Assembly (NCBI GenBank): GCA_019055375.1
Contig: JAHQIW010007140.1
Coordinates: 124,001 to 188,000, forward strand
Source of the DNA: Parelaphostrongylus tenuis
Taxonomy: Eukaryota > Nematoda > Chromadorea > Rhabditida > Metastrongylidae
Length of the DNA stretch: 64,000 nt
Direction of reading: 5' to 3'
The position numbers were made by a program, and so were the translations under genes. How positions within the stretch are numbered: the stretch's first letter is position 1; each line of letters begins with the position of its first letter. This document shows positions 42,801 through 57,800 of this stretch, piece by piece. Below the pieces are notes generated by a model, which was given only the letters and a program-made list of their open reading frames with translations, did not search any database and was not told the DNA's origin.

Positions 42801-45800
42801 GCTTCCAAGTTATTACTGATAGTGTAATAGAAAGTTTCTGCCTAGCAAAAAGACCCTGTGAATAACTCTCTGCGAGAGAAAAAATGTACCCAAAACCCTT
42901 GAAGAAAAATCTGATCTACCTCAACATCGGAATTTTTTCTCGCCATTCCAATGCACAGGAAGATTAACGAAAATATGGGAACTACAATCACAAATCTTAA
43001 ATGAAATAATCAATTTTTGTCTCAGTACACAATTCTTAAGGCCTTCACGACCATGTGCACTGATTTTGGCACATACGTGCCTGCGAAAAGCAGCCGCTAT
43101 GGCCGACGTTTGCAGAAGCTAGGATAAGCAATCGCAAAGCCCATCGAAGCATCGCCTAATGAAAGACCAAAATGATTGCACTCGACGTCCTGTCGGAACG
43201 ATTACAGCTTCTAAAAGGCAATGAAGAGAAGTAATCCGCGAAAGCTACTCGGATTTATTGAACAGCGGGAAGAAACTACTGCAGAATGCGACACATTTTT
43301 TTTGTCGGTGAAGAACAGAATAACATGTGATTCAGACAGGATAAGACCTGAACACCTAAAGAACATTCCGCTAGTTTCTCATCAGCATACCGGGTCGGCA
43401 CCTCACTGTTACCTGTGACATTGCAAGGTCCTCAGCCAATGGAAAATCAGTAAGACCGTGGCTATTGTCCAAAAAGGGAGGCCTTCACGACACAGGCAAT
43501 TACTATCTTCCATTCTACGCGCCGTTGGTCGTCTATAAAACTCTTTACTCGAGTCATTTTGAACAGGATTGACAGAACCCCAAACGAAGGACAGCTACGC
43601 CAACTAGTAGGGTTTCAGAAGGATCCAGTACAAAAACCACATTCACGTGGTAAGCACATTCATTGAAGCTTCAAGAGTACAAGAAACCGCCTTGTCTCAC
43701 GTTTCGTAAACTTGAAGAAGGCCTTTTTTTAATTTAAACCAAGTTTCCATAGAGCTGTGGACGGCCAGTACGAGCCTGTTCTGTTCATGACGATTCTTTG
43801 TGAGCTGTGAAATAAGACGCTCGGAGGGCTCGACGTCCATTTCCATGATTCACCACCTTCAAAATGTCATACGAACATTAGAATGGGAAAGGACAAAAGA
43901 GAAGATCGACGGGCGACAATTACACCACCTTTGCTTTGATGATGACATCGTTCTTATAACATCAAGCATCAACGCGGCGGAACGAATATTGACCGAATTT
44001 GACAATGCTTGTGGAAAGATTGCTCTGGGACTATAATCAACAAAAACGATGTGGTTAAGAAACGAATTATTCTTGAGTACCCCATCCACATTCAATGAAA
44101 TGATTATCTTCGAATGCTCCATTCATGTTTATTTTATGTTGGCAACTCTGACCACCGACCTAGCTCCAGCGTTTAACAGAAGAAGGCGAGGGGGTTGGAG
44201 AGCAGGTGAGGGGATCGAGGATGCAGGGGAAAGAGAACTAAGAACATCCGAATCCGTGCCCACTTCTTCAAATCATCGGTTGTCCCTGCCTTAACATATG
44301 CTTTCAGAAATCTGTTCGTCACGTAAGCAGGAAGAAACAACACTAGGCGTTGGTGAACGCGCGTTCAGAAGATCTATGCTACAAGTATCCTGTATCTCGT
44401 AAATTAGAGGAAGGATACAAAGTTCTGACCTCCGTCAACAATAAACATCAAGGATTCCATTATACACGCAAGGCTAACAAAGATAAGGGTGGTCGGACAT
44501 GTAACTTGCTTCAACGACAATCGATGGACAAAAGCCGTGACCGACTGGATTTCTTGTGATGTCAAGCGCTCACAAGGAGACTATCAACTCGATGGTTCGG
44601 CTTCTTCACGAAAAGCTTAGAAGAAAGATATATTGCTCAGCAAAATCTTAAAACAAGGAGGATCCACTGGTCTACTCTTGCACGCGGTAGGAATAAATGG
44701 AAATTCTAATAGGGCCCATTCGAGGGACTCAACCATCAGCGGGACGACCAACTTTGCATCACACGTTTGGCACGGTCACTATGCACAAATTTTGACGTAT
44801 GCGTCAACTGAATGTGTGAAGCTTTAGTATCTGAACTGCATCTTTTTCTATCATGGAATGGCCACCAACTGGCCGTCGTGAAAGGGTCAATCAAAAATGA
44901 TCGAAAAAGATTAACTTAAAGATCAAAGGGAAATGATTAGAGAAAGGGAGATTAGAAATTCAAACCTTGACCAGTCGAGAAGAGGTTGAATGGCACGTCG
45001 CCAAAAGATGACATTCACGGTGAAAAGCTCGGTATAGTTAAGAAATACCCTGGCTACATTTATGTCCCTGAATATTTGGCGTTGACGATCAGATCTCTAT
45101 ACAAAACAGTAAGAGAAATCTCACTTGAAGTAGCCCATCTTTTGCAACTCGATAAAATAACACGACAAGTCATGCATGTTTTTTAATATCTAAAATTAAT
45201 CAATAAGCACAATGATCGGAGTCAATTTGTAAAAACTGATGATAATGGTGATTCTTACTTTAATATATCGATATTCTGTAGTAACAATCTCCCAAATTGC
45301 TTCTTGCTGATCGACATGTCGTTTAGTTAAGGACTGAAATCGTCAACAATACAGAGAATATCCCTTTAATAACTTCATCTAAAGTTTCATGATGTGCTAT
45401 CAAAAACCCATGTTTCGCAGAAACATAGAAAATGCACTGGAAGATGAAAAAGTTTATCATTGAAAGGAGGACAAACAATGAAAGCAGGAGAGGAAAAAGT
45501 CGTTTGATCACACTTTTTTGCTTCTAGGCTGATTCGACTCTTAATAATGGAAACTCGATTTGTCTCTGCAAAGAAAATGGCTCAATTTTGATTCAAACAT
45601 GACTATAATTTCAAGGGGGGCCACGGCTCAGTGGCTGTGATGCTCATCGTGGGGCCGCGCAGAGGTCCCTTAGATCTTTTCAAAAAAACTCTCCGGCAGT
45701 CAACAACGAACGCCCCATTGATAGCCATAATCACATTATTCTCAATAGTGAAAGGACGAGCGCTAAATAAGTATTGTAGGAGTTTCAAGAAGAGGACATA

Positions 45801-48800
45801 AAATGAATCGAGTGCTAAAAAGGGAAATTACGACTACTTCTCTTGGACACTCATAGAAAAGTGCCAGCAGCACACTGAATGAAGAGAATCACAAACTTAC
45901 CGCTCGGTCTCGAGAACGATCTCAGTCCAGTTATCCTCAATATCAGGGATGATGGCGGAAATTGACTCTGTTCGTTCTTTCATTTCGTTCAATTTATTTA
46001 ACATCTCTTTTTCCTACAAATGACCAATTTGAGACTAATTTGATAATTGGAAGCATCATAGATTTGTAAAGCATTTTCTTAGGATCCAACAAGCAAAAGT
46101 TGATGCTTAGTAGCTCTATACAATATTTACTTCCCGCAAAATGAGAAAAAATTATTGAATGCTCTTTAGCAGTGTTCATGCTGTACAAGAGAGTTGGTAT
46201 GATTCATAAGCTGGATCGAAAAGATGGCGCCCGCATGAGCTGAATGCGAAGTAAGGATGTCGCCGTAATGAAGTCAATGCTTCGCTCTCTTTGGACACGA
46301 AAAACGATCTATTACACGATGACAAAGCTTTTTTTTTTGACGAAAAATGGATTCTTCGCAGGAAGCGATGGCAACTCACGCTACGGCTGAAAGAGGGCCA
46401 AACTGCAAAATCTTATGAAGTCTAAAATGCACCCTATCGACTCTAATGACTTTACTCGGCAGATGAAACAGTCTCTGTCACTTATTGATCCTTGAAAAAT
46501 TATCATGGAACTTTCTAGGAACTCCGTGAAATTAACGTATAGCTGCAAATTCGGCGATTAATCTATCAAGAGAAACTGACTCTGCTACACGACAACACAT
46601 TTCTCTCTTTTCACAAGCATCGGTGCAAAAACTGAACATGTCGAAATGATTCTGCCTTATTCGCTTCCTCACATGCGCTGAATATTACCAATTTCTGCCA
46701 AGCTAGACAGTTTCCTTTGGCAAAAAGCATTCTCTGATAGAGAAAGAGTCAGGGTGACCTTTGATAACTTTATCGGACCCAGATAACAAAACTTTTATGA
46801 AAATTGAGCGCCGTCATAGTTCTTGTAAAGACTTCTACTTCGACCGATAAAGCTGAACATTGGTAAGGTTGCGGCATTTTACAATCTTTGCTCCACAAAG
46901 AAGACTTTCTGCTGAACAGTCTACTAAGCTCTGACTTTTGTACTTCAATATAAATCAGCTGAAAGGATGATATTAAGTAAATAATTGACACACCCGGGCG
47001 AAAAAAAGGCTGATACGACTGGAGGTTACCGAACGAGCTCTTCGAGTGCCGCCGTCGTCGACAGCTAACGAACAAGACGGTTCATCCATGAAAGGATCCC
47101 TTCGAAATCAACTCAATGAGGATCAACGTATAGTATGGAGGTGAATATAATAAAAATACGAGCCTTTAGTCAGGAGTCATTCAAAAGAGTAAATAGTTCT
47201 GGATAATCCCAAAGAGCAGTTTGCTCCAGAACTTTTTCCTTACAAAGAAGATTGCGCAAGATTACTACTGATTTTTCAGCTCTCATATAGTGTGGGGTTT
47301 TTTTTTTGCAAAAAAATAGAGTAATTTATGCAGAGCGATTTTGGAACAAAAGAACAAATATCAAGATAAGAAAATCTGTTGCTGTAGGCATAATATATAA
47401 ATATATCGTGGTGTAGATCAAAGAAAGGTTGATATTGTTGATGTTAAACGGTAAGGCAGATTTTTGTAACTTTTTTTCTGTAATTGTGACTGTTTCCAAT
47501 ATATTTTCTGTTTATGCATGGATGTATTCCAAAGCATAACACAATTCAACGTTAGCATTGCTGTATAAACATTATGACCTTTTACGAATTCATGTCATTC
47601 TTCTCGCAGAAAAAATGTTTAATTTTGAGACTCCAAAAAAAGGTTAATTTATTTTCCAGATAAAATCAGCAAAAACACAGTGTTGGATGGCAGCGCGACG
47701 GAAGGAGTGTATATATGTGTATCTTTTGAGGAAAGGGTATATAAATAACGAAGTAAAGGGTATACATGTGCATCTTTTGAGAATGTTGTGAATGAAACAA
47801 GTGAAGAACTGCAAAGCTTGTTATAGCAAACATGATATTAAGCCGAATATGGCATTCGCATTCAGTCATTGAATCAAGCGAAATGAAAAAGACATATGGA
47901 ACTAGTTTCCCAATTCACTTTAGTGGACAGGCAATCTAACGGCGGCAGAGTTAGCCGAATATTTTGCTAAGAAAGGAGAAACTACGAAACAACGACTCAC
48001 TTCAGAGAGCTGTCACTCCCGCGAGCGTCGCCATCGTCACTGGAGTGAATTCGGAACTCTTGGCGAGCTTTCTGCATCTAGAATCATGTCTTCATCTCTT
48101 GAGTAAAAGCTTTCAGGTTTTTCAGTTCTGTGCTCTCAAGCAAGCAGGGAAAATACCAAAACCTCTTACGCTTGAAGACTACAAAACCTATTTCACCGTT
48201 TCAAATTTTCATAATAATGTCACTATATCACTATATCTTCTTGAATAATTTAATTGATTGCAGTGGTGCTAAGGTCAAGAAAGGTCCTACCACTCTGGCG
48301 TGTACGAACGAACTCTTGCGAGAGACAGCTTCAGCGCTCATCTTGCGGCTGGGTCGTTCGCTGGCTACCGATTCATCTGTCGATAGTGTGGGTCGTGAGT
48401 GGCTAGCTATTCGCATTCCTGCTCGTCCTGAATAAACTTGACACTAAGTTTCCAACACATCAGCCAAACAGTGAATTACGGCATGTGAATCGATAGAAAG
48501 GCTTAGCACGCTTCATATGATAAGCTGGAATAAGAAAGTAGTGATCTCAACTGCATGCTAACAATAATCTCACAAGGTCGACTCAAAGCAAAGCCGGTCG
48601 CCCCAACACATTATTATCTTATTTGACAGCTCGTCAAGAACTCCCCATCGCAGGTAATCTGCTGGCAGAAAATCGTCACCACCGTTATGTTCAATTTACA
48701 AGCACCGATGTAGTTGAGCGTATAGGATTACTGAAATATGATATCTTAGGACAACTGGTAATATAAGAGGAAAAAACTGCGAGTCCCAAGCAGCTAATTA

Positions 48801-51800
48801 AGTATATCTAACGATATTCTACTATCTCCACCCAAAAAAGACGTAGGACGGGAAGTACTTAATTATGATAATCTACTATTTTTAAAGCAAAAGACGTAGA
48901 TATGAATATATGAAGATATGATTAAGCTTATCTGACAGTATTCCACTAACTGAAAAACCGAAAAAGTTAGCGCATTTTTTCCACCGTGGATAAAAGCCTG
49001 TACTAGGAGACCGTCGATCGAAGTTTGTCTCATAGTCTGCCAATTGATGACATGGCAATGAAAGAGGATGAGATGATGAAACGGCATTGAGAATGCCATG
49101 GCATTAGATGTCAGCTTCCTGTGGATACTCCCAGTATCGGCCTATGCGATTGTAATAGGGCTTCAGGTGTGTCTAATCAGAAGGCCGGCGTGAGTTTCAA
49201 GCAACTGAAATCCGTCGGTCTGTTACAACATTGACTAATTTCGTCTCACCACTAATGACTCCTTCGACGTTGATGACTCTCAGCAATATGTTATAGCGAA
49301 TCTGATAAGGATGAAAACTTAGGTCACCGGATGGTGGACTTTGTCACTCATTGACTAGGCTTCGAATATGCGAGATGTTGGCCTTCTTGGCAGCGGTCGC
49401 AGTAACGATTCCATTATTGATAACGAGAGTTCCATATATCACAAGAGAACAGGTGTCTAGAAGAATACGGTAAAACTGACCTCTTCTACTGTCTGGTTTA
49501 GGTCTCTGTGGCTTTTTTCTTTCCATGGAATGCGTTTCGCCTGATTGTTTGCGGTAACGTTTCTACTGACGGTTCAATACTTTGAAGAAAAAAGAGGTGA
49601 ATTATTCTAGCGTTGAACGATCGGACAACGGTTATAACCTTTTCTTATGTATCTAGTTCTTCCAGAAATTTTTTCGAATCTGTTTCTAATTCGATAAAGG
49701 AGTTAGTTTCATCATATATAACACTTTGGCTCAAAACTATGCGACTCTGCGCAAAATGTCGGTGCCCCCTCCGTAAAAATTACCAATAAACCTATAGGTG
49801 ACTTTGTAATCTTTTCGATGACTGGTTCAAGCCACGATCCTTACTTTCTAACATCCCATCACTAACGCCGACTATTTACAACCGTCTCTGTACAATCACA
49901 ATGATGTTGGAACATGAACAAAAATCGGAATCTCAGTTAGGCATCGGACCTGCAATTGCTCTTTCTGGCCACTCACGTCACGCGCTATCCACCACACCAA
50001 CCGGGCCCTTGTTGTCAGCTCCTAGTCGTGTTACCTTCCTGTTGGCGGGTAGTTGCTTAAAGCGGATGTGGTTACAGAACGCAAAGCAGGAGCCTTGAGC
50101 CTCACAAGAGCTCAGCCCAGGTAGAGGTAACCGTGTGCCTGCAACTCATCTGAGGCCCCCAATTTTGCTGATATGTGACCTCATACTTCTGCGTGTATTT
50201 TAGCACCTTATCCTGTCATGAAATTCAATCACGTATCAAATACAAACTCAAAGTATTATGAGGGCTCTGTACAGGATGCTCATATCATCATAATCCATTC
50301 AAGATCGATAATATATTGGGTAGCACCTTGATAAATACCGAACTTCAATGAGATCATAGGAAAGATACCGCAAGGAGAACTATAGTATGCCAATTCTGCC
50401 ACAAAAAATATGAAGGTCCGCTTAGTGATGAGTGTTACATAAACGACTGCATAAACAAACGCAATGGAACTAAGGGGCATCAGTCATGTTGGCAGGAACG
50501 AAAATATCAATGTAAAAAGAATGTGAGAATGAAAAAGCAGAGAGAGATGAATAACAGTGACAAGTAAAAAAAAAAGGAAATTTACAGAATTGGTAAGTTG
50601 ATTTGAGATGATAATGTTGATTCCTTGGGTTAAGACATACTTGATATCAGCGTTAGCGATGCGTAAAGTACAGAATAGTAAAACGAACTCTCTTTAGCAA
50701 CGAACTGCTGCCCATTAGCATTTCATACGGGGCTCGAATAATTCCCAGATTCCCTTAGAAACTTTTCTCGGAGACTCTGAAGAAAGAAAGGACATTTCTA
50801 ACATAACAACGATACCGTATGTCATGTTTCCATGCGAATATGCGGTGCAGGTGGGAAGGAAGATATTTCATTTAATGGTATACCATGACTTTGAGCACTA
50901 ACTGTCATTCTAAGCAAGCAACTGAAACGAGACGACAATCAAAACTCCCAGCGGAACTGAAGTTAAAAAAATGTTTAATGTGGAACAGACAGAGATGGAT
51001 GGACGTTTCAAGAAAGGCAAAGTATATGCAAGCGATAGAAGATACTGAATCGACTTTACGTCTTGAAACATTGAAAGTTTTAGACAGTCGTATTGTATGC
51101 TCCAATTTTTTTAAACAGAGTTATGATGCTTCCACTAAGTTCGTAATCTTTCAAGGCCGAAGCTACACCTAAGCGAGAATCTCTGCTGTAGGTACGCATT
51201 GCTATTCCTCTTGAAACTTTCTGTCACATTGCTGTAAGACCATCTTTTGAACTATTTGAGAGCTTTCGAGCCTCTATCACAGCCTTGATGGGTTTTCAAA
51301 ATCTGACGAGTTTGATCGGAAAAGCGTGTCAGTGGAGCATTAGATGAGCCAGCGATTACGATACCACATGTGCTTGACTAGAAATAGGCAACAAACTTAT
51401 AAACTCAATTAGGTGTTAAAAAAATAACCACAATTCAAAAGAGGAGCAATATTGAACCAGAAAAGAGTTTGAGTTTGTTTTAAGTACGACTTGGTCGGTT
51501 GGCTAGTCAAGACGTGTGTTATTATTGACCACATAGGGGAAAACTGCCGTGTCCCCAATTGCATTCAATAGTTTTACAATGATAGCCCTGACCTAGAACT
51601 GCAGCAACACTTTAGAACTTAACCCAAATTGACGCACGGATTAATGCTACGAAAAAATTCGTCCCAACAATAACTTTTTATTGGTAATCTCCGCTGAATT
51701 GCTTATAATTTACTTACAGTCTTGCTGAAGAGAGGGCTTCTTAGTTGAATGAGATGAAGAAGACGTCAGATGTGACAGATTTGCTCCTGATGCCTATACA

Positions 51801-54800
51801 CGCTCAACCGTACGATTATCGACTACTGCTTCAATTATCCTTGCTTGGATCATAGAAAAAGTATGATAAGCAGAGTAGCTCTAAAGTTGAGTCGGTGGGA
51901 AACGAGCGGTAGGGGGTAGCTTACATGAGCGTCGACGATGTAATGAAGACGTCAGAGAACACGAGTTTCCACGCCCATTTCTACTCTCTTCGACTCCACA
52001 GTTCTTCTTCCATACTTAATTTACGCATCGAAAACCTGATGAGCGAGTAGTATTAAAGACCAGTGAGGATGGGTCTTGAAACCGATCAGACGTGATACCA
52101 AGAGAACGAGCTAGAAGTAAGCCGTAATCCATCACGAAGGCAAACGATGCGATCGATTATTACTCTCTCATCCAATCGAAATTACAGTAACACAACGTGT
52201 ATAGCATAGAACTAAAAAAGTGAAAACGAAAACCGATTAGACGATTTACCTGACATCTCCTGGGAGTTGGCAGCTAGTTGTTCTTATTTTAACACACTCA
52301 TCACGTTATATCATATTTCAATTTTTGGTGCTTTCATATATTCTCCTCCCCTCTAAAAGGATATAGTAAGATACCAAAGATTAAGGAGGATATGTCTGTG
52401 ATGAATCTATTTCAACTAGAACAGCTAGTTGCGCAAAAGATGTCAGATGAACCACAAGAAGTTAATATGACGAAAAATATGACGTTATTCGTGTTAATCA
52501 AACGGGGTTAACACCTACGCGGCAATGACGAAAGCAGTTTAGTAACATACACTCTGGGCACTCGACGATGGACAAGAGTCAGGGACGATATAGGTTTGAG
52601 CGACAACGAAGATACGGCTTCTAAAATTCATTGATAGTGATGTGATACTTCCAAAGGCACTAGGAACAATTAGAAGTAGTAAGCGAATATCCGCATTTTT
52701 CCGCGACAAATTGTAGTTTTAATTGCTAATCTTGTTCGACAAACAAAGTGAATACCGCTAACATTGGAGTATCAAAAGTAGGTAGTGTGAAAACACAATG
52801 TGATGAATAGGTCATAAAAAGAAAAGGGAAATGTCGTTTTTGAGGATAGTGAGAAACGGTTACAGATATGTGCTTGTGACAAGAATGAAATTAATGGCAG
52901 TGCTCGTCTTCGTAGCTGTCATATTGGTCAGAACATTTGAAAAGAAAATGAAAAATTTGTTGTTCGACGGAAAGCATCTACGTAAGACATGTGTCTTATA
53001 TAGATTCCAAGTAGAAAGCTACTTTATTGCCCGTCTGAGATGCTGCACAATCAGCGGAACGGCAAAGCGATCCCAGATTAGCAGAATGTTCTCGAAGTAC
53101 ATTTAGTCATAGAAAGTTGGCAAGACGACGAGATGAGATGAGGTGAAAGGATACTGGAATCATCGCCAGTGCAATTCAATTTGTTATATTACATATTTCT
53201 GCGATGTGGAGAGTGTTACGTGGCTGACGACAGATCTAAAGAGAGAGATGTTGTGTGACAATGTACGGTGCTAAAAAGGATCTCATTCCTAACAAAACAG
53301 CTCTTCACTGGCACTACAGTATTTCTTCCCGGTTAATAAAAAAACTCACAAACATGTTCTCAATGATAGTTTATCTGTCAGAGCAGAGATCAGATCAAAT
53401 TTGAAAAAGTCTTCTTTCGAAATCTACCATTGGAATACGGTTTCTGGAAGAAATGATTCACGGATACAACCATGCGTAATATCAACGAAAATGCTTATGA
53501 TTCCTCTTCTTCCAACTTTCGCCTAGAAAACGAGAATGTTTCAACAAAAAAAAAAAAACTAACGCTCACTCACAAAACATCTCATCGAAACCCTTTACTA
53601 TAGTCAGTGTAATCGCAAGCATCATTTTCTATGTGTTCCGGTTCACTTTGTACAAAAAGTTACTTTTTACGTTGGTGACTGACAGATACAAATGATTTGT
53701 TTTGCAGATAGTAAATAGAATTGAGAAAACACTAATTTGGTGCGCAAAAATAAAAAATGGATGGGCGAAAAATCAGTAGCTCAAATCAAGTGAATTTCAA
53801 ATGTGTGATTTCATAAATAGCTTATCTTTGGCGCCGTAACAGCCAAAATAAGATTTTGTTTCTCATTTGAAGATTTCTCACTGACTAAAAGTTTTGCTGT
53901 AATGAACTTTTGATCCTGAGATAGAGAATATCTTTTCGATTATAATGGTATATTTGGCTTTCAGAAAGGACTTTTTTGAGCTTTGTAACGTTCGAAAGAA
54001 TTTCGGGTTTCACACTCAGTGAGCACTTCTAGTCGGCTAAGGTGATGTACAGCTGTATACCAAAGTGCAAACACATTTTCTTAATTAGAAAGATTTGCTC
54101 TAATAAATGGTTAAAATTACTCTTATCAAGCGAGAAATCTTCAAATGTGAAACAAAATCTCATTTTGACTGTTACGGCGTCAAAAACAAGCAATATGAGA
54201 AATAAAATATACCATTAAAATTCACTTGATTTAAGCTATCAGATGATCATACATTCATAAGATACCAGCAAAGAGTACGCTTTTACCGAAGGCCTCAAGT
54301 GGTGCCGCCATAATAGAACGGTACCACTTTTATCCAGTGAGAAATCTTCGAGTGGGAAACAAAATCTTATTTTGGCTGGTACGGCACCAAAAATAAGCTA
54401 TTTGAGAAATTAAACATGCCACTGAAATTCATTTGATTTGAGCTATCGACAAAGTACAGAAACGTTTTGCAAAAGCAAAGATTACGTTTTTACCGAAGGC
54501 ATCAAGTGGCGCCGCCATAAGAGGACAGCACGAAGTGTCTTTTTCTTCAAATTAAACATATAGATATTCTATTTCGTACGATTTCATTACAATCACTAGG
54601 CTACGCTCCTCCACTTATAGTTCAATAGCATGTTTTATTTTAGAACAAAGGAGACAAAATGAACTTGATTTTGCATTTCCTACTTCGTCTGGCATCTATT
54701 AAGTGTTTCAGCGAGCTGTTTTTCCGTGTTTTACCTTACTTTGTCGTGGGTGTTCTAAGTGCTGATGAGAGTTTAACCTCGGAGAGCTTCATTTCTGCTG

Positions 54801-57800
54801 CGATATTTATGAGGAACGACGACCATTGTGATGACGAGCAAATGTGAACGAAAGAAACATCGATGAATAATCACGTTCGACGTCGACTCCATATGGAATG
54901 TCTTCCCCAAATGCCTATATGCCCATTCTTCACTTAAATTTACATAAACATGACCATAAGTACGGCGTGATTTAGAAAGTGAAAGAGGCTTTGCCTAAAT
55001 CCGAACAAGTCCACACCAGATTAGCCGGAACCAGTCGACAACGACAGCTTTAACCTTCCTCATCAGTTTTGCTGAACAAAATTCGGTGAAAAAAATCCGG
55101 AACAAAAAAAATGGTGAACAAAATGAGGCCGGTAAACATCGTGGAACTTTTTTTTGCGATTTTTTCAAATCACTCAAGACAACAGCATCTTTCAAGAGCA
55201 ATATACAGCTCTGTTCATGGTGAAATATGACTAAACACTAAGTTTACTCTTCTCACTGTTAAAATGAGTAGTTGGTGCTCGAAATTCGACGACATTATGA
55301 GATTTACATGTCGCAGCAATTATTTCAGGGGCAGAAATTGAGCTATTAGTCTATAGAAAATCTAGAAAGAGTGTAATGATAGCGGAAATGTGATAGCCGT
55401 ACACAATAAAAACTACTCAGCTTTTTAATCGCAATTCGACGACGGGCAGAACAAAAGGCTTTAGGGAAGAAGAATGTGAAAAATAAGATTTTCTCTTAAC
55501 ATTTGGAACGATATCACATAAAATAGAACATAGTTAAAAGATATCTATTTGGGTAAACACGACGAGTTTAGACGGGGCGTGTAGATGGCGATGATCGCAA
55601 TTATTTATTATTAATGTAGTCGAGATGAAAGACTAACTTAATGACACGTATGAGTGTTGAATAAGAAGATCGAAGACGAAATTACGTGGCGAACGAACGC
55701 TTCTGAAATTTGCGTCGGACGGGTTCACCACATATTCACGTCAAGGTCGTCGACATACCACCAAGGACTCACATACCGCTTTCGCAGTCGAAACGAAACG
55801 GTATCAAATTTGGACTAGAAAATGTTTTCCTCAATGTCCTGCGGGATGTGATACTTACAACGATCTTGCCTTTTCCACCAGTTCATGTTTTCGATGAGCA
55901 GAGACCTTTGACTGTTTCCTATCTGCAAGATCTATTCAACATTCATGATCACAGCTTAACGACTCGGAACCACTGACACCCAGTGTACCACTCAATAACG
56001 CCGTCGCATTAAAATCAGCATTTATTTAGTACTCAGTGATCAGTAAGGCACTCGACGGGCCGGTTAATTTAAGAACGTTTTCTATCGTCCGATCCAGTAT
56101 TTGGGAAGACTGTCCAAAAAGTCTTAAGAGAGTTGAACATGGAAGAGTTTCAGATACCGTACCTATGTACGCGATAGTGTACAAAGGTATTAGAAAAGTC
56201 TTCAATCATCGGCTCGATGATGTCGATTAGGAATAATTTTCTTTACCTATTCAAATACATAACCAGTACCAGTCGAAACGACATGCGGAGTGCTCGAAGA
56301 TCTTTCGGGCTGGTATACGAAAAAACTAGTCGAACCAAGAGTTACTAGGATTTGGACAGTAAAAGCATGATGGCGGATCGTGCAAAATAAAATAAAAAAC
56401 ATGATGAACTGCTTTCATAAGGATGAGCTTAGTTTGTCACAAAAAAGCCACTTCAAAGCACCGATCAGAATATCGATGCTCATCTCAGATAGCCAACGTA
56501 GCAGTTCCTTTCTAACGCATAACGCTCCAACTAAGCACACCGCTGGATTTAAATCAGCATCCCTTCAGTAATCATTAATCAGTTTTTAGCGTGACAAACT
56601 AATTTCTAGGTGTTGACATTCGATCCTCCAATTTTCAAACTGAAAAGGGCCTGAAAAAAGCTTAAGAGGCTTGGAAAAGGTTCCAAAAAGAACTATACTG
56701 TGCCATTCATAAAAGAGCAGAAATTCTCAAGCAGTGCCTAATGAAATCATGAAGTATTCGACGACCTATGTGGAAAATAAATGCGAGGGGCTAATCAAAT
56801 ATGAAAAGTGCCAGAATCTGCACAGCATATGTGATGACGGGTCATGTAAAAGAAGATAGGTCAGGTCGGCATGGAAATCCAAAAAGGTAGTCTGAGCTAG
56901 TGGCCTGAAATTGTGTTAATCTTTGAGAGTAAACTTTGTTGGTTGAGTAAAGACGAGGAAATAACGAGGCATGTCTCGTCACATTGGCAAGAAAAGTAGC
57001 TTGACTACAAGTTTATCGAAAAAATTATTGTTATTCGTACGATCCTCCCGATGACGACGATAAAACAGATGTTGAAGTGAGTTCATTCTTGTTTCAACTG
57101 GCGATATTACCTCAAGTGGATATGAACGACATGATGTGATACAAGCCACAATAGTGGTAAAATGAAGAAATAGATGAATGTCTGAGCTTTTGGGGAATGA
57201 TAGATGAGGTTTCATAGTTTCGTGACAATCTGATCTCTCTGAGACGACCAGAAAGCGTATGAGTTTTGTAGTTTTGAAGAGATGCCGCCGAGCAACCAAC
57301 CAAGTCACCGGCGAGCGTCGTGTGTGGGCAGTAAAGTAAATTAAGAGTCTCTCATATACTCGATCCAAGTAAAATTACTGTCATAATTGCACAGTATACT
57401 AAGAAGCTGGAAGGCACGGTAATAGAACAAAAAAGAACAAGTACATAAGAGAAAGAGAATATAGAGCATTAGGCTGCTGTCTATCTTCGTTCCAATTGAG
57501 TGCCCATGTCAAGTAGTAATTTTAATCTTTCAACTTGAACGATAACAGAAAAACAAGTTTTCTGCAAATTGAATTATATTCGTTGTTTTCATCCAAACCT
57601 TACTCAAGATAAAAACTGACTAGAAAAATATATTCGAAAGAGCAAAGTTCATGTCGAGGAGAATTGCAAACACGTATTCGAATAAAACGTCCCAATGGCT
57701 TCATATAAAAAACGACTGCGATATTGAAAGCACAAAAAATGGCAAGAATGCGATCGGAAATAAAGGCGATGTCAACAAGAGAATTTCGATAGTGTGAGTC

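Noticed and set aside
44986..45186. 66-codon plus-strand frame [16 protein letters not shown]...
   Set aside because: Shadow of two DH-domain exons on the minus strand (45125-45189 and 44966-45094).
47964..48435. Plus-strand frames including [19 protein letters not shown] and [17 protein letters not shown] ending in a stop
   Set aside because: They looked like the last exons of a plus-strand gene, but the minus strand gives two exons (48291-48427, 48001-48077) with strong GT-AG sites and continuous phase into the RhoGEF.
51926..52010. Minus-strand exon candidate reading [19 protein letters not shown] with a GTAAGC donor
   Set aside because: Joining it to the 51786 exon creates a TGA at the junction, and no good acceptor is seen upstream.
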